Assembly: GCA_900660155.1 (NCBI GenBank)
Contig: CABFPE010000077.1
Coordinates: 1,587,723-1,651,722 of the forward strand
Reading direction: 5' to 3'
DNA: 64,000 nucleotides
From: Hofstenia miamia
Taxonomy: Eukaryota > Xenacoelomorpha > Acoela > Hofsteniidae
The notes under the pieces are model-generated. The model ran no database searches and was not told the DNA's origin. It was given only the letters and a program-made list of their open reading frames with translations. A program made the position numbers and the translations under genes. The first letter of the stretch is position 1. Each line of letters begins with the position of its first letter. This document shows, in pieces, positions 36,041 through 48,500 of this stretch.

Positions 36041-36832
36041 GGTACAAAGGGTGCCATTTTAGAAAAAAAAACGAGTGTTACTTTTGCTTCGATTTGACTT
36101 TATGCAATATATCATTCCTAATTTGGGAATAGCAAAATATTAGTTTTGCATTTTATAATAAACTAAATATAGCTGAAGTCGTTCCGAATAAATTAGTATT
36201 TAAGCTTTTAAAGCATTTAACACTACAGAGTATAACATTTTTTGTTATCCTATTTTCTAATTGCAGTTTATATTACTAATGAAAAATTATTGAAATGACA
36301 TTTGATCCCTGTTTTGGGGATTAAGTTTTCTGGGGAACCTATATGCGTCAAAGGTCAAAGATCTGCTTAAATTGAAAAAAATACTTCTTGAATTTCTTTG
36401 AAATCTATGATCTACAACATAACCATCAGTTCATAAAGTATTTTTATGAATCAAGTTCAGAAAGGATTGATTTTTATGCCTGAAGCTTGAAGAAAATTGA
36501 AATAACACAAGAAGTTAAAATTGATTCTTCTATTATATCTAATTTTGTACATTTTATTATGGTGCATGGATTCAATAGCATGTTCTTATATATTAAATCA
36601 GTTGCAAAATATATTGCAAACTTTCATTAAAATCTAAATTTTATTGCCAAACATAGAAGAAATGTGGAGTCAAACCAGATATTGCATGTAGATTTCGATT
36701 AAAAAAAGTTTCTAGAAGCAATCTGTATTCACTTTAAATGTACAAGAAGAATACATGTAATGATTTGTAAAAAAATATCTTTCCAAAAATATTCCAAAAT
36801 TATATTTATCACATATAGGGCTTTCTATGCCG

Positions 36833-38200
36833 TTTGCCGTTCAATTTAAAAACTAACGCATTCAAATTATAAATTAATGCATTCAAATTAAAACATAAAG
36901 CATTCAAACTAAAACATAGCGCAATCAATTTAAAATATAAGCTATTCAAATAAACATTAACGCATTCAAATTAAAACCTAAGTCATTCAATTTATAATAA
37001 ATATCGAACTATGACTTTTGTAAAACATGAAACTAAGAAACAAACTATAAACTATTACAATGTTTACTTTATTCTACATACAGTAAATCTTCTTCAGCCA
37101 TAAATATCTTGTGTATAGCCTCTGTACATGCTGACATACAATTACATTAATAGAGCTATCATGATTATTTATAAAAATTAAAATATAATCTGGAAATCTA
37201 CAGTTATTGCTCAAGAAAATACACGAAAAATATTAGTACCATATGTTATCGTTCAATTTAAAAACTAACGCATTCAAATTAAAACATATATCACTGAATT
37301 TAAAATAAATACCAAACTATGACTTAATTGAAATAATGAAACTAAGAAACAAAACAAACTATAAACTAATATGATGTTTACTTTATTCTCCATAGAGTAA
37401 ATCATCTTCAGCCATAAATCTTGTGTATAGCTTCTGTACATACTGCAAAAAATTGCATGAATATAGCCATCATGATTATCCTTAAAAATTGAAATTTAAT
37501 CAGGAAACCCACAGTTACTGCTCAGGAAGAACAGTAGTTTCATATGTTGGCTATATATTCTTAATTTACAAATTCGAATTTTTTCCTAGAAGCCTTTCTA
37601 CAATATCGTAATAAGTCTTTGGAACAAAATTTTCAAGCGACTCTAAAGCATTTGGCTGCCAAGCTAAAATGTAATCCACATATCGCAATAGATGTATCAG
37701 CAATCACAGTACAACGACATCTTGATAAAGTCAACTTTACGCTAAAAAATAACATGAAATAAAAAGGATTTGCTGAATTCTTAAATGCCTTAATGAGTGC
37801 ATAAAGTAATGTATTACCAGGATTAAAGTAAGATATGAAAGTTTAATATGTTTTTCAAAAGGCTTAGGGAAGGTCGATTTGAGGCTAGTGCTTCACATCT
37901 ACACTGCCAAATTTACAGTGCACCTTTATCACAGAATGAAATTTTTGTTCCTCTGTGAATTTGAGGACCAAGATGCTCAATGACGTTAGGCAAGCCCAAA
38001 TATTAGAAAATCCACAAACTTATTTTACTCTTATGAATTAAGTGAAAGGTATTTTTGAAGGTTTAATCAGGTATACAATGACTATTCATGCAATTCGTTT
38101 TTTCGGCATGTAAAAAGCCAATATGTAAGATTTTATGGTGAAAATGATTTACTGTATGGAGAATGAGGTCAAAATTGCATTTGTTTATGGTTCCTTCAAA
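36833..38200 (+). repeat. Foldback-like repeat, copy 1, with duplicated left end
   Basis: It shares the end sequence CCGTTCAATTTAAAAACTAA and most internal sequence with the repeat at 43884-44930, in inverted orientation to it. The left terminal block occurs twice in tandem (from 36,833 and again from 37,254), each followed by the same ATGAAACTAAGAAACAAA segment. The interior (37,560-38,060) matches copy 2 closely. No protein-coding frame. Confidence 0.7.
36850..37000 (+). repeat. Short tandem array of ATTCAAATTAAAAC-type units
   Basis: About seven imperfect units of roughly 20-22 bp around the core CATTCAAATTAAAACATAA. The same unit occurs one to two times in the other ends of this family, so the array is an expansion of the terminal repeat. 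Confidence 0.7.
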
Positions 38201-38268
38201 ACTCTCTAAATATGTACACAAAAAGTATTCGAGACCTTTAACAACATAGAATTAGGGCAACATTTGGC

Positions 38269-38410
38269 AGCACGTATATTGGTTCATACGAAGGAATATA
38301 CAAAAGTTATAGAAGGATTACTTTTATAGAACATGTAGAAGCACATATATTGGTTTATAAGAAGGAATGTACAAAAGGTATGGAAGGATAACTTTAATAG
38401 AACATATTAA
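38269..38410 (+). repeat. Two-copy 71-bp tandem repeat
   Basis: AGCACGTATATTGGTTCATA at 38,269 recurs as AGCACATATATTGGTTTATA at 38,340, and the following about 50 bases are also repeated with scattered differences. Confidence 0.8.
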
Positions 38411-41263
38411 AACATAGTTTACCTAAGCGGAGATCACGAGGAAGTGATTCAAATTGAAAAGAAAAGAACGAACGAGGAATGTTGGAAGAGAGTATGAGTA
38501 GTGTTCCTGACGTTTAAAATGAAAATACAATCCTGGAAACTTCTTTATCACTTCCTTGCATTTTGATGCAAAAAGTTTGACAAGATAATCGCCAGAACTT
38601 TGAATTAATTAGCATATTTGATATTTCTTCTATAAACATAAAAAGATTGGTTCCAAAATTTTTGGTAGAGATGAACATGGGCCGGTAGGCAATGATTGGA
38701 AAAAGTGGGCCACAATTTCAAAAATCTGATTAGTAAACAACAGTTCACCTATATCATTTCTACACAATTTACATACAACCTGTTGAAAAATAAATTTTTC
38801 ATTTTGATATTTTGCATTAGCGTTCTAAACAGTTTTTTAAAACTCACTTTCCGAGGTAGCTTTTATTAGAAGTTCCTAACATACTCGACTTTGATCTAGT
38901 AAACGAAAAGTTAAATAAATTCTTTTCGGCTAAGATCATTTAATGAACCAGGACTTATGTTTCGGGCTGGGCTTAAGTCTTTTGATGGCGATTAAGCAGA
39001 AATAGAAGTACAAGCAGAGGTTTACCGCTGGAAGGGATTCAAATTGAGTTATTTTTAGTACATTGGGACATTAGTGATCAACTAAATATTTGTTTACTGC
39101 TATTTTTTTTAATTCGAATCCGTCAACCTTAATGGTTCTTCTAATAAAACACTATTTAGCTTTGCTTTGTTACATGTACATCAATTCTTTAAGCCTTGTA
39201 AGTACACGTATTTAATTAACGTTTCAAATGCATGTTCTACCATTTGAAGATTGCAAAATTCTATACAACGCGAGAATATATAAATTCACTGAGTACATTA
39301 GGACAAATTTTACTTTTACTATATGAGCTCTGCAAACACAATGAACGGCCTGATTTCTTGCAGAACCAACATGTTGCAACTAGGCTCAACGTCTTATTCA
39401 CGGACCGATTTGGGGGGGGGGGCTGATTCCAACCATGCTTTTAGACTAATTTTTTTATAAACTAGAAGGCAAATTTTTGTTTATGACATAATACATTTTT
39501 TGCGTGCAATGTTTTCTACGAAATTTTAATATTGTATTTGTTTTCATGCAAACATTTACTAGAAAACTGTTGTGCCTTTTTGTTAAAATCTGCAGTCTCA
39601 CGCATAGTTAGTGTCATTGTGTCCAAATGTAAGCCCATTTTGCAATATCGAAATTATTTGTTGCAGGTAATGCAAAGTGTTTGTCACTGATGATAATTCG
39701 CTTATTGATCTTTACAATTAATGTAACGTCCATTAGAATATCATAATTTTCTTCTTTCCTTGTATACATTTTTCGATGAAAAGCAAAACGATTTTGTACA
39801 TCACACAATGAAAAATTTATTATACTTATTTCTTGGCTGTCATCTTCTGAATCCGAGGAGTTTGAGCTATCATTATGCTAAATCCAGATTAATCTGAAGG
39901 TCGCTCATCTTCGATATCCTGTTGAATTATGCAGGAAATATGCAATAATTTTAATTTATGACTAAGCAATCCAGACATTTTTACAATTTGTGTGTTACTA
40001 TAAAACAATATTAAGCACTCACAATTCACTGAATATTACAAATACAACAACATACCAAATCTCAAATATCCATTGCAGTTGATTCAAGCATTGGCGAAAA
40101 TGTTATCACTTGAATCTAAGAATAAAAGACATTGATGTAGTCAAAAAATGGTGTCAAACATTTTTTAGCAAGAAAAGATATTTTTGCTGGACTGAAAACT
40201 TGTTTCTTTTAAACACACTGTTTGAATTTTACTGCAAAAAATGTGAAAATATTGGATAGAAGTGCTAAAAAAAAGCTTTTGATATATTTAATACACTTTA
40301 TATGAATTTTATTATCAAGTACTAGTCTTTAATGTCAATATGTCCTACCTAAGAATCTCATGTACGCACTACAGAAAGTTGTCGGCTGTCCATGACAAGC
40401 ACTAAAACAGACTATATGAGCATGGGGTTGGGTGGGCCCTTTTAATTCAAAATTATGTTTCCTACTTATTTTAGCAGAAAACTTAAACCATAGTATTTTA
40501 AATGACATTGAAAATTTATATGCAAATGTGAGTTGTGATCAAACAAAGTAATGCTAATTTAAACAGGAGTGGCATAGGGCAATAGGAAGGGGAGGGGGCT
40601 TTGGAAGTTGCTGAAATACCAAGAAATGTTTTTTATTAAAACATCCTCATCCGAAAATGAGCGTCATAACAGTTTTGGAGGTTTCACTATTACAAAACTA
40701 GGAAATAGATTATATATGTAAATCCTAAACTGTTGCGAAACTCATGTTTCTGAAAATCAATGGAACACTTAGTTTTAATTTTTCTCTGAATGATTCCATA
40801 CCCAACAATAAATCTTAATATATCTCAGTGCTATACTGATTAAACTCGTTCAATGAGTTAGTGATATGCCCTTCTGAAATATCAGTGGAGTCTTAGTGTG
40901 GCTATAGCTGCAAAATTTTTCTTTGTTGGGTCCATTAACTGCGCTACAATATAATATAAGGACAATGGGACTATCAGAGACTGCTATTTGTATTTAATAA
41001 TAGAAATCTTCTAATTGATGATTGCATAATTGGGAGAAGCAGAAATTATGTAAGTGTAAAATGTAGTATTGAAATTATGTAGTAGTATATGATGTGAGCC
41101 AACAGCTTTTTGCATTTTGGATAGTTTTTTCAGCATTTGGGTCACCACAGTAATAAAATGAGATAAATCTTGTCGTTACAATTAGATTTAAGTTACAGAA
41201 TGTAGTTACACTTTTTTAACTGAAATATATTTTTATAACAGCTACCAAATTTGTACATTTAAC
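38411..41263. other. Sequence without recognised genes
   Basis: AT-rich, only short frames on either strand. A nine- to ten-base G run ends near 39,421. Confidence 0.45.
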
Positions 41264-41500
41264 ATGAAACAAAGGAAATTAAAGAAAGCGAAAAAGGAAA
41301 AATCAACATCAGAAATAATTTCAATTGATTCAGGTGAAAATGATACTTATTATCATGCAGCAGCATCAACTGCATTATCACAAAAGCTAAGCGATCTTCA
41401 TATAAACTCTCCAAAAACAGACACTGATGCTGTTAAAGCAAAGAAATTTTGTAGCACATGCTTGATTAAAACACCTAATTTGAACAAAAGGCTTCGCTAG
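41264..41500 (+). CDS. Hypothetical Lys-rich frame, unrecognised
   Basis: 78 codons: a basic start (KQRKLKKAKKEK), an acidic/Ser segment (ISIDSGENDTYYHAAAS) and a CSTCLIKTP tail with a CxxC pair. Downstream frames to about 41,660 (for example HDSGMPTREHIPVGF) and at 41,834-42,008 also look coding-like, so this may be a decayed gene or transposon. No family recognised. Confidence 0.22.
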   Translation: MKQRKLKKAKKEKSTSEIISIDSGENDTYYHAAASTALSQKLSDLHINSPKTDTDAVKAKKFCSTCLIKTPNLNKRLR

Positions 41501-41833
41501 GAAACATAAAATACATGGAGCTGTTTGTAATTGCGCAGGCTTATTACCAAGAAATTCTAGGATTTCAATCAATGCCTTCCACAACTTGAACAAATTCATG
41601 ATTCGGGAATGCCTACCCGTGAACATATTCCCGTTGGATTTTGTATTTATTTACACAAGTGGTTTCAGATTCAATAACTTCTGTAACAAAGAATACAAAA
41701 GAACTCATTAATTAGATTAAGCCGTTTAATTTGAGGATATGTTTTATGAGGTCCTCATCAGAATCAGGATAAATACATAAATAATATGAAGTTGTTACAT
41801 GTAAAATATCCAGGAAAAACAACGAATTACATT

Positions 41834-42081
41834 TAATTCCATGTCCAAACATTGAACGGGCTAGAGTCATTGAGCATAACTTCAGGAAGGCAATTTCAGC
41901 AATGCAATACTTTGGTACGAACCTGGATGGTGGGCTACACGCAATGTTTAGTCTGTCGACTGGTACAGTAACCCCAACTGCTGTGATAGGCGAATCATAC
42001 TCTTCTTAGGACGTTGTGCTATGGCATTTGAAACATTTGCTAATATATTATCTTCTAAGATCTTTCAGCGACCATGTTTTC
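41834..42081 (+). repeat. Perfect 248-bp duplication, left copy at gap
   Basis: Identical over its whole length to 42103-42350, and the two copies touch the two sides of the N run. It encodes a coding-like frame (NIERARVIEHNFRKAISAMQ, TNLDGGLHAMFSLSTG) ending at a TAG; the protein is unrecognised. Confidence 0.9.
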
Positions 42082-42102
42082 NNNNNNNNNNNNNNNNNNN
42101 NN
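42082..42102. other. Assembly gap (21 N)
   Basis: A short N run exactly between two identical 248-bp copies. Confidence 0.99.
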
Positions 42103-42350
42103 TAATTCCATGTCCAAACATTGAACGGGCTAGAGTCATTGAGCATAACTTCAGGAAGGCAATTTCAGCAATGCAATACTTTGGTACGAACCTGGATGGT
42201 GGGCTACACGCAATGTTTAGTCTGTCGACTGGTACAGTAACCCCAACTGCTGTGATAGGCGAATCATACTCTTCTTAGGACGTTGTGCTATGGCATTTGA
42301 AACATTTGCTAATATATTATCTTCTAAGATCTTTCAGCGACCATGTTTTC
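42103..42350 (+). repeat. Perfect 248-bp duplication, right copy at gap
   Basis: Same sequence as 41834-42081; most simply the same locus assembled twice. Confidence 0.9.
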
Positions 42351-43881
42351 TGTTAGTCGTTTTACGAAATTGTTCAATTAATGCTCTAACACTATAACGG
42401 TTTGGCATTGACTTATGTGGAAATCTTGTAGAAAACTACTTTTTAACAAAATCAAAATCTTTAAACTTTCCTTCAGATCAGAATACATACTCTACAAGAA
42501 AAATAGGTCATTAAGAGAAAACACCATTGCTACAACTATGAAAATGTACTGCTGAACAAACAATCGATATGTGTACATTTAAAGATTTGTATTCAAAGAC
42601 AGATATTTAATCTGACATCAAAATATCAAAATAGTTAATTTAGTTTGACTGAGATTTACAGAAACCTTCATAATATATCGCGGACATTTAGAATACAAGA
42701 AACGCCAAACAGTACAATTGAGGATTGCTAAATCATTTCACTAATTTCACTTAGCGTATTTTATCATATATAATAATTTACACAATTCTTTTTTGAGTCT
42801 GCGAGAAATTAACTGTAGGAATTTCAAATTCACATTTTCTTTTGATGGTTGTAGTAGTAACTGTATTCATAGTCGTTTGAGGTATTTATCACAAATTTTA
42901 TTTATATCAGATAGCTCAGATTCTTGCATAAAAATTAAAACAGGCAATATTCTTTTAGGAATTTGAATATTTTATAAATGTATTTGTTAAATATACAATT
43001 TATGTGTAAATTAACAATCTTGAGAGCAGTACATACAAATATACCCTTAGGCATGGCACCTTCAATTTTCAGATAGACACTGAAAAACAATCAGATCGGT
43101 AGATTTTAAAACAATGTGTTCTTGTGTGTTACTATATTTGGATAGATCTTTTTGATGTTGCTCCCGCTAGGTGTATATGTCTGCTGACGTTTCAACAATT
43201 TCTTGAGCTTTATTGATTTCTTCATTTTCGGCTCTTTTTCATGGTTATTTTTCTGAAGATCATAAAACTAATGTTTGCATATCTTAATGATGATATCATT
43301 GGAGCAATCATTGACACCTGACACTAAACAGTTCTTGTGCTGTCAGTTGGTACCTCAAAAATAAGAGTGAAGAATTAAGCGTGGTTTTATATTCTATGGT
43401 TTTAAAATTACTAATATTGTTAATCACTGATTTTTTGTGAATTGTAAAATGGGTAATAGAATCTGCTAATTTTTGTACTTTGAAAATTCGAAACGTATGA
43501 TGTTTAACGTTGAGTTTGTGCAGTTTCATGAAGATAGACTGAGTAGTTTCCAAGATATTGGCAGTTAAAATGCCGAAAATTTTTTATAACAGCACGAAAG
43601 TATAATAATAATAAACTGTAATTAAAACTGCGATTAGTGGTATTATTTCTTTGTGCTACCCAATCAAGAGATACTAAGACAATGGTGTTCAGTTGCCAAC
43701 CGATTTACAAACAATCTTAATTAGTAAGCAAATGTGTTTTAAATATAATTTACTGTTTGATGCATAGCATGGGTACTTAATAAAATTATAACGCTTAGTT
43801 ATGTTGAAAACATTATATTATTCTGCACTCTATTAACTTGGCTAATGACTTGACTAATCTGCATTTGCGGTTATTCAATAC
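42351..43881. other. Sequence without recognised genes
   Basis: AT-rich with short frames only. Confidence 0.45.
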
Positions 43882-43883
43882 TA

Positions 43884-44930
43884 CACCTTTACCGTTCAAT
43901 TTAAAAATTAACGCATTCAAATTAAAGCATAAGTCATTCAAATTATATTAAATATCAAACTATGACTATTAAAAAATGAAACTAAGAAACAAAACAAACT
44001 ATAAACTAATACAATGTTTACTTTATTCTCTACAGTAAATAATCTTCATAAAATCTGGCATACTGCCTTTCTACATGCTGAAAAAACGACTTGCATGAAT
44101 TGTCATTGTATACCTGATTAAACCTTCAAAAATACCTTTCATTTGATTCATAAGAGTCAAATCGGTTTGTGGGCTTGCCTAACTTCATTGAGCATCTTGG
44201 TCCTTAAATTCACAGAGGAACAAAAATTTCATTCTGTGATAAAGGTGCACTGTAAATTTGGTCCTTTAGAATTTGGCAGTGTAGATGTGAAGCACTAGCC
44301 TCAAATCGACATTCCCTAAGCCTTTTGAAAAACATATTAAACTTTCATATCTTACTTTAATCCTGGTAATACATTACTTTATGCACTCATTAAGGCATTT
44401 AAGAATTCAGCAAATCCTTTTCATTTCATCTTATTTTTTAGTGTAAATTTGGCTCCATCAAGATGTCGTTGTGTTGTGATGCGTATACGTCTATTGCGAT
44501 ATGTGGATTACATTTTAGCTTGGCAGCCAAATGATTGAGTTGCTTGAAAATTTTGTTCCAAAGGCTTATTACTATATTGTAGAAAGGCTTCTAGGAAAAA
44601 ATTCAAATTTGTATATTAAGAATATATAGCCAACATATGGTACTACTGTTCTTCATGAGCAGTAACTGTGGGTTTTCTGATTAAATTTCAATTTTTAAGG
44701 ATAATCATGATGACTATATTCATGTAGTATGTACAGAAGCTATACACAAGATTTATGGCTGAAGATGATTTACTGTATGGAGAATAAAGTAAACATCATA
44801 TTAGTTTATAGTTAGTTTTGTTTCTTTGTTTCATTATTTCAATAAAGTCATAGTTTAGTATTTATTTTAAATTTAGTGATTTATGTTTTAATTTGAATGC
44901 GTTAGTTTTTAAATTGAACGGTAAAAGGTG
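43884..44930. repeat. Foldback-like element, copy 2, long inverted ends
   Basis: It begins CACCTTTACCGTTCAATTTA and ends with the inverse (TAAATTGAACGGTAAAAGGTG), flanked by TA (43882-43883, 44931-44932). The inverted similarity extends about 200 bp into each end (for example the ATAGTTTA / TAAACTAT region), leaving a central part without a coding frame. It resembles a non-autonomous TA-inserting element (Tc1/mariner-like or other). It lies just beyond the 3' end of the beta-catenin gene. Confidence 0.72.
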
Positions 44931-44966
44931 TAGTTGAGACAAGAGGAATTTTTTGAAAATCACACA

Positions 44967-44972
44967 TTTATT
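44967..44972 (-). promoter_or_regulatory. Candidate polyadenylation signal of the beta-catenin gene
   Basis: AATAAA on the - strand, about 470 nt after the stop codon. No other AATAAA was seen between. It sits about 35 bp before the foldback element. Confidence 0.4.
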
Positions 44973-45442
44973 CATAATTCTGATACAAAATGTTAAAAAC
45001 AACACCTAATAAATTATAATCATTCAATATGCTCAGTTACATTTTTACAGTATTTATACGTGAAAAGACTACATTTAAAAATTGAACAAATTTATAAATA
45101 CTGTAACTCATTAAAACTAACAGCAAAAAACTGACTATAGTTACATAAGAAGAAATACACTGCTAACTACAAAATTATTCCTCTAAAAAATTAATGCAAA
45201 ACTAAAAGTCAAAAATAATAAAACACTAGCGAGTTAACTTTGATGAGAGGGAAATCTCACAAAGTAGGCACTAATTAAAGCTTTGACACTTGCAAACAAA
45301 TTCAATAAATTTCTAAACAAAATATGGTGTGTGTTGACAAATAACATTTTATAAGAAGCTTAACATATAAAATAATTTTCACAGGCCATAATCTAAAAAA
45401 CTATAAAGAAAGAAATAAAGCTATTCTTAGGATAACAAGAGT

Positions 45443-45585
45443 CTAAAGCTCTGAACCAAATATGTCAACCTCTTTCAGTTGAGTGGGATCGAGGGGCTCA
45501 AGAAGCGACGACTGCTGCCCGCCGAGATCCAGCAGATGATCTGTGTCAATGTCTTGCATATCTTGAGGTATGTCTCCAAATTGGC
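45443..45585 (-). CDS. Beta-catenin exon 10: C terminus
   Basis: 47 codons plus stop: [38 protein letters not shown] at 45443-45445. Acidic/hydrophobic like the transactivation tail of other beta-catenins, which end in DTDL or DTDC. Confidence 0.92.
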
Positions 45586-48500
45586 CTAGAAAACAAAAAT
45601 CAGTACTACGTCTTCGTTGTAATGAACCACTTATGATAAAATTGAGAAAAAAGCCAAATGGAAGAATGTCAGCATCAAATATATATTTATATATTAAAAA
45701 ATGTGAATGCTCGATGTCTCACACGAATATCTATAATGCTAATAATGTTGTTTCCACTCGGCTGGTACGGTAATGTATAATTTACACAAAATAATAACTG
45801 AAAGCAAACAAATGAGTAACATCGCAATTACGTGCTAAAAACAACCATGCCTTTTATGGTACATAACATTAGGTTGTTCAGAAACACGATCTTAAATATT
45901 GATAAATTAAACAACAGCTAACATAATTATCAGCTCATTATCGAATGGTTTGAACAATTCTATTGAATAGCACAGTGATGAGATCGAAACCTTACATATT
46001 CTGAACAACCCAATATAACATGGATTTAGCAAATGCAAGCAATAATGTGGAGTGCACAGCATGCGAGTAAACTCGAAATTGTACCAAGTTGCTAAAAATT
46101 CTGCAACCAAAATGAAACATATAAGGTCTACCCTATGGATTGCTTTATTTTACATTTACTAAGACCAACTTTATATCATCTACAGAGTTTGGAACAAATA
46201 TCAATAATTTAGTCAGTGCTGTAAAATATATAGAGGAGAAATAATATTGAGATAAACATTGGGCGCATAAATTTACATGAGATATGTAAACATGCATCAA
46301 AACAACAAAATATAAAACTGAACATTGATTAATACTTTCGGGGTTTTCGTCTAAATTTTGAGCGCTAGCAATAAATAATAGTAATTCGGATAAGACGGTG
46401 CTTACATGCGCACCGATGTGTTACCTTGTGGGGGATAGGATCTGTGAGAAGGGTGCATATACTGATCGGCATGATGCATTGTGGGCCCGAAAGATGCAGG
46501 AGGTGCATGCGGTAAATTTGCACTGTGCGCACCATGCGGATACATATAATGCCCACCCATTACTCCATATGGCGTAACATCCATTTCCATCACATTTGAG
46601 CTCTCTCCAAAACCACCGAAAACTTGACTTGCCTGCAGACCATGCGAACTTTCAGAACGATTCATCTTTCCTCTGCCATCTTTATCACCTCCCATCAAAT
46701 GGAACAAAACCTGATTGCTATATGAAGCTAAACGAGAAATTATATATAAACAATTTGTTCGAGCTTCTTTTCTGATTTTAACAGTCAATGTTAGCAGAGA
46801 TAAAACGTGATAAATTCTATAAAATCAAGGTTAAACTATTCAAGTGATTGATTTGAAAGCGAAACCTTGTTTTACGTTGCTTCACTTTATTGATTAAACA
46901 AAGTACTGATATACACAATTAATTCAATATACATATACTAACGCCAGTTCAATCTTGCACTCAATACAATAACACGCACAAAAATAGCGTAGGCAGTAAA
47001 GCCAAAAGTAAGTCTTACACATTTAATAAAATCAAAACTTGTAATAGATATTCAACTACGATCAATCAATCCTAAAATAGACTAATTCGCCAAAGGAATA
47101 TATCGATATGTTGACTGTAAAGATTTTTAGAACATGCATTATGCATATTTTACCAAGCGAAACAAATATTACTCACACTATATGGCGATTTACTGTAGAT
47201 GAATTTTCGTTGGATATAATAAACATTTAACCTTTCACCACTGCACAAACACTAATATAGCTAGTTTCCCAAAAACAATTTCTCAATACGAATGAATCTA
47301 GAACAATTCTTAAAAAAGGGGCTACAATTTTTTCATTCATACGGAGAATACATTTTCTGAAATGCAATCTGCTTCGGAATGGTGTTAAGATATCACTTCT
47401 GACCAGCGAAGCTTAAATATAGCAACCACAAAAATATATACAAGTAGAGAAAAGTTCAAATTCAACCTTAAATGGACCAGCGTGTCATATATGGCACGCT
47501 TCACAAAAGCATGCTAGCACCCCCATTCGATAATTAAAAGTACTGAAATTATTGATTCAAAATAGTTTAAAGTGTGAGTCAACTAATTAAAGGATAAATA
47601 TTCATTCGTGTTATTCTCTTAGATGTAGAGGGAGTTTAAACTTCGTTTGAATACAAATTATATAGGCCATACCGGAAAAAACCGCCGTTTGTATATTTCT
47701 TAACTTATAAAGAAAAAATAATTCGACATATATCGACAAATGTTTAATTAAACAAAATTGAAACAAACTACAAATAAAGTCCATTTTTATCAATTATTTT
47801 TTTCATGTCTTCAATCATTGCGTCTAATTCAGTTGTCATAAGCTTTGCAGTCAACTTAGGAAGCTCTTCTGCTAGAAAATGATCGAGATCGTTAATGTTA
47901 TCAAAATCATTGTTACGTATGGCTTCTAGCCTTGGGAAAATATATCGAAAATACAAACGGCGGTTTTTTTCCGGAATGGCCTGTATAAAATGAGCGACAT
48001 GTCTAAGTAATCTTTTTATAGTAACTGTTGTTTTTAATCAATTTACTATGTAATTTCTTCCTGTTTACAACATCATTATTTTTCATTATATTGAATTCTC
48101 AAGCATTTACTATGATTTAACTACCAAAATTTTACATTCAAGTCAATGTGCCATATTTGTCACAGTGATCCAATATGGTATTTATTCTGAATTGCAATGC
48201 ATTTACCTTTCATTCTATAATAGTTTCTATATTTCTAGACATCTATGGTATATAACGTTGGCGATGCGGTACGTGCATATTGGTCCGATAAAACTGCTAA
48301 GACAGTTTCATTCTTATGGAAATTCGTGCGATAACTATGGTAAAGAATGGGATATGGTAGTTCCAAAGAGGTAATTAGAAGGCCTCTGTGTAGTATTCAA
48401 GATGGAGATAATCTTGCTGATATCCAGTCTTCTGTTGATTCTGATGAAGCTCTTGAAGAAGTTCATGAAGTAAAGATATCCCGCTCATTCTGGAGAAAGT

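Noticed and set aside
36850-37000. CRISPR-like spaced repeats
   Set aside because: The units are AT-rich and imperfect, have no unique spacers of constant size, and belong to the foldback repeat family; the DNA is eukaryotic.
45570-45773. + strand frame overlapping beta-catenin exon 10
   Set aside because: It is a shadow of the - strand exon and its intron, with no family resemblance.
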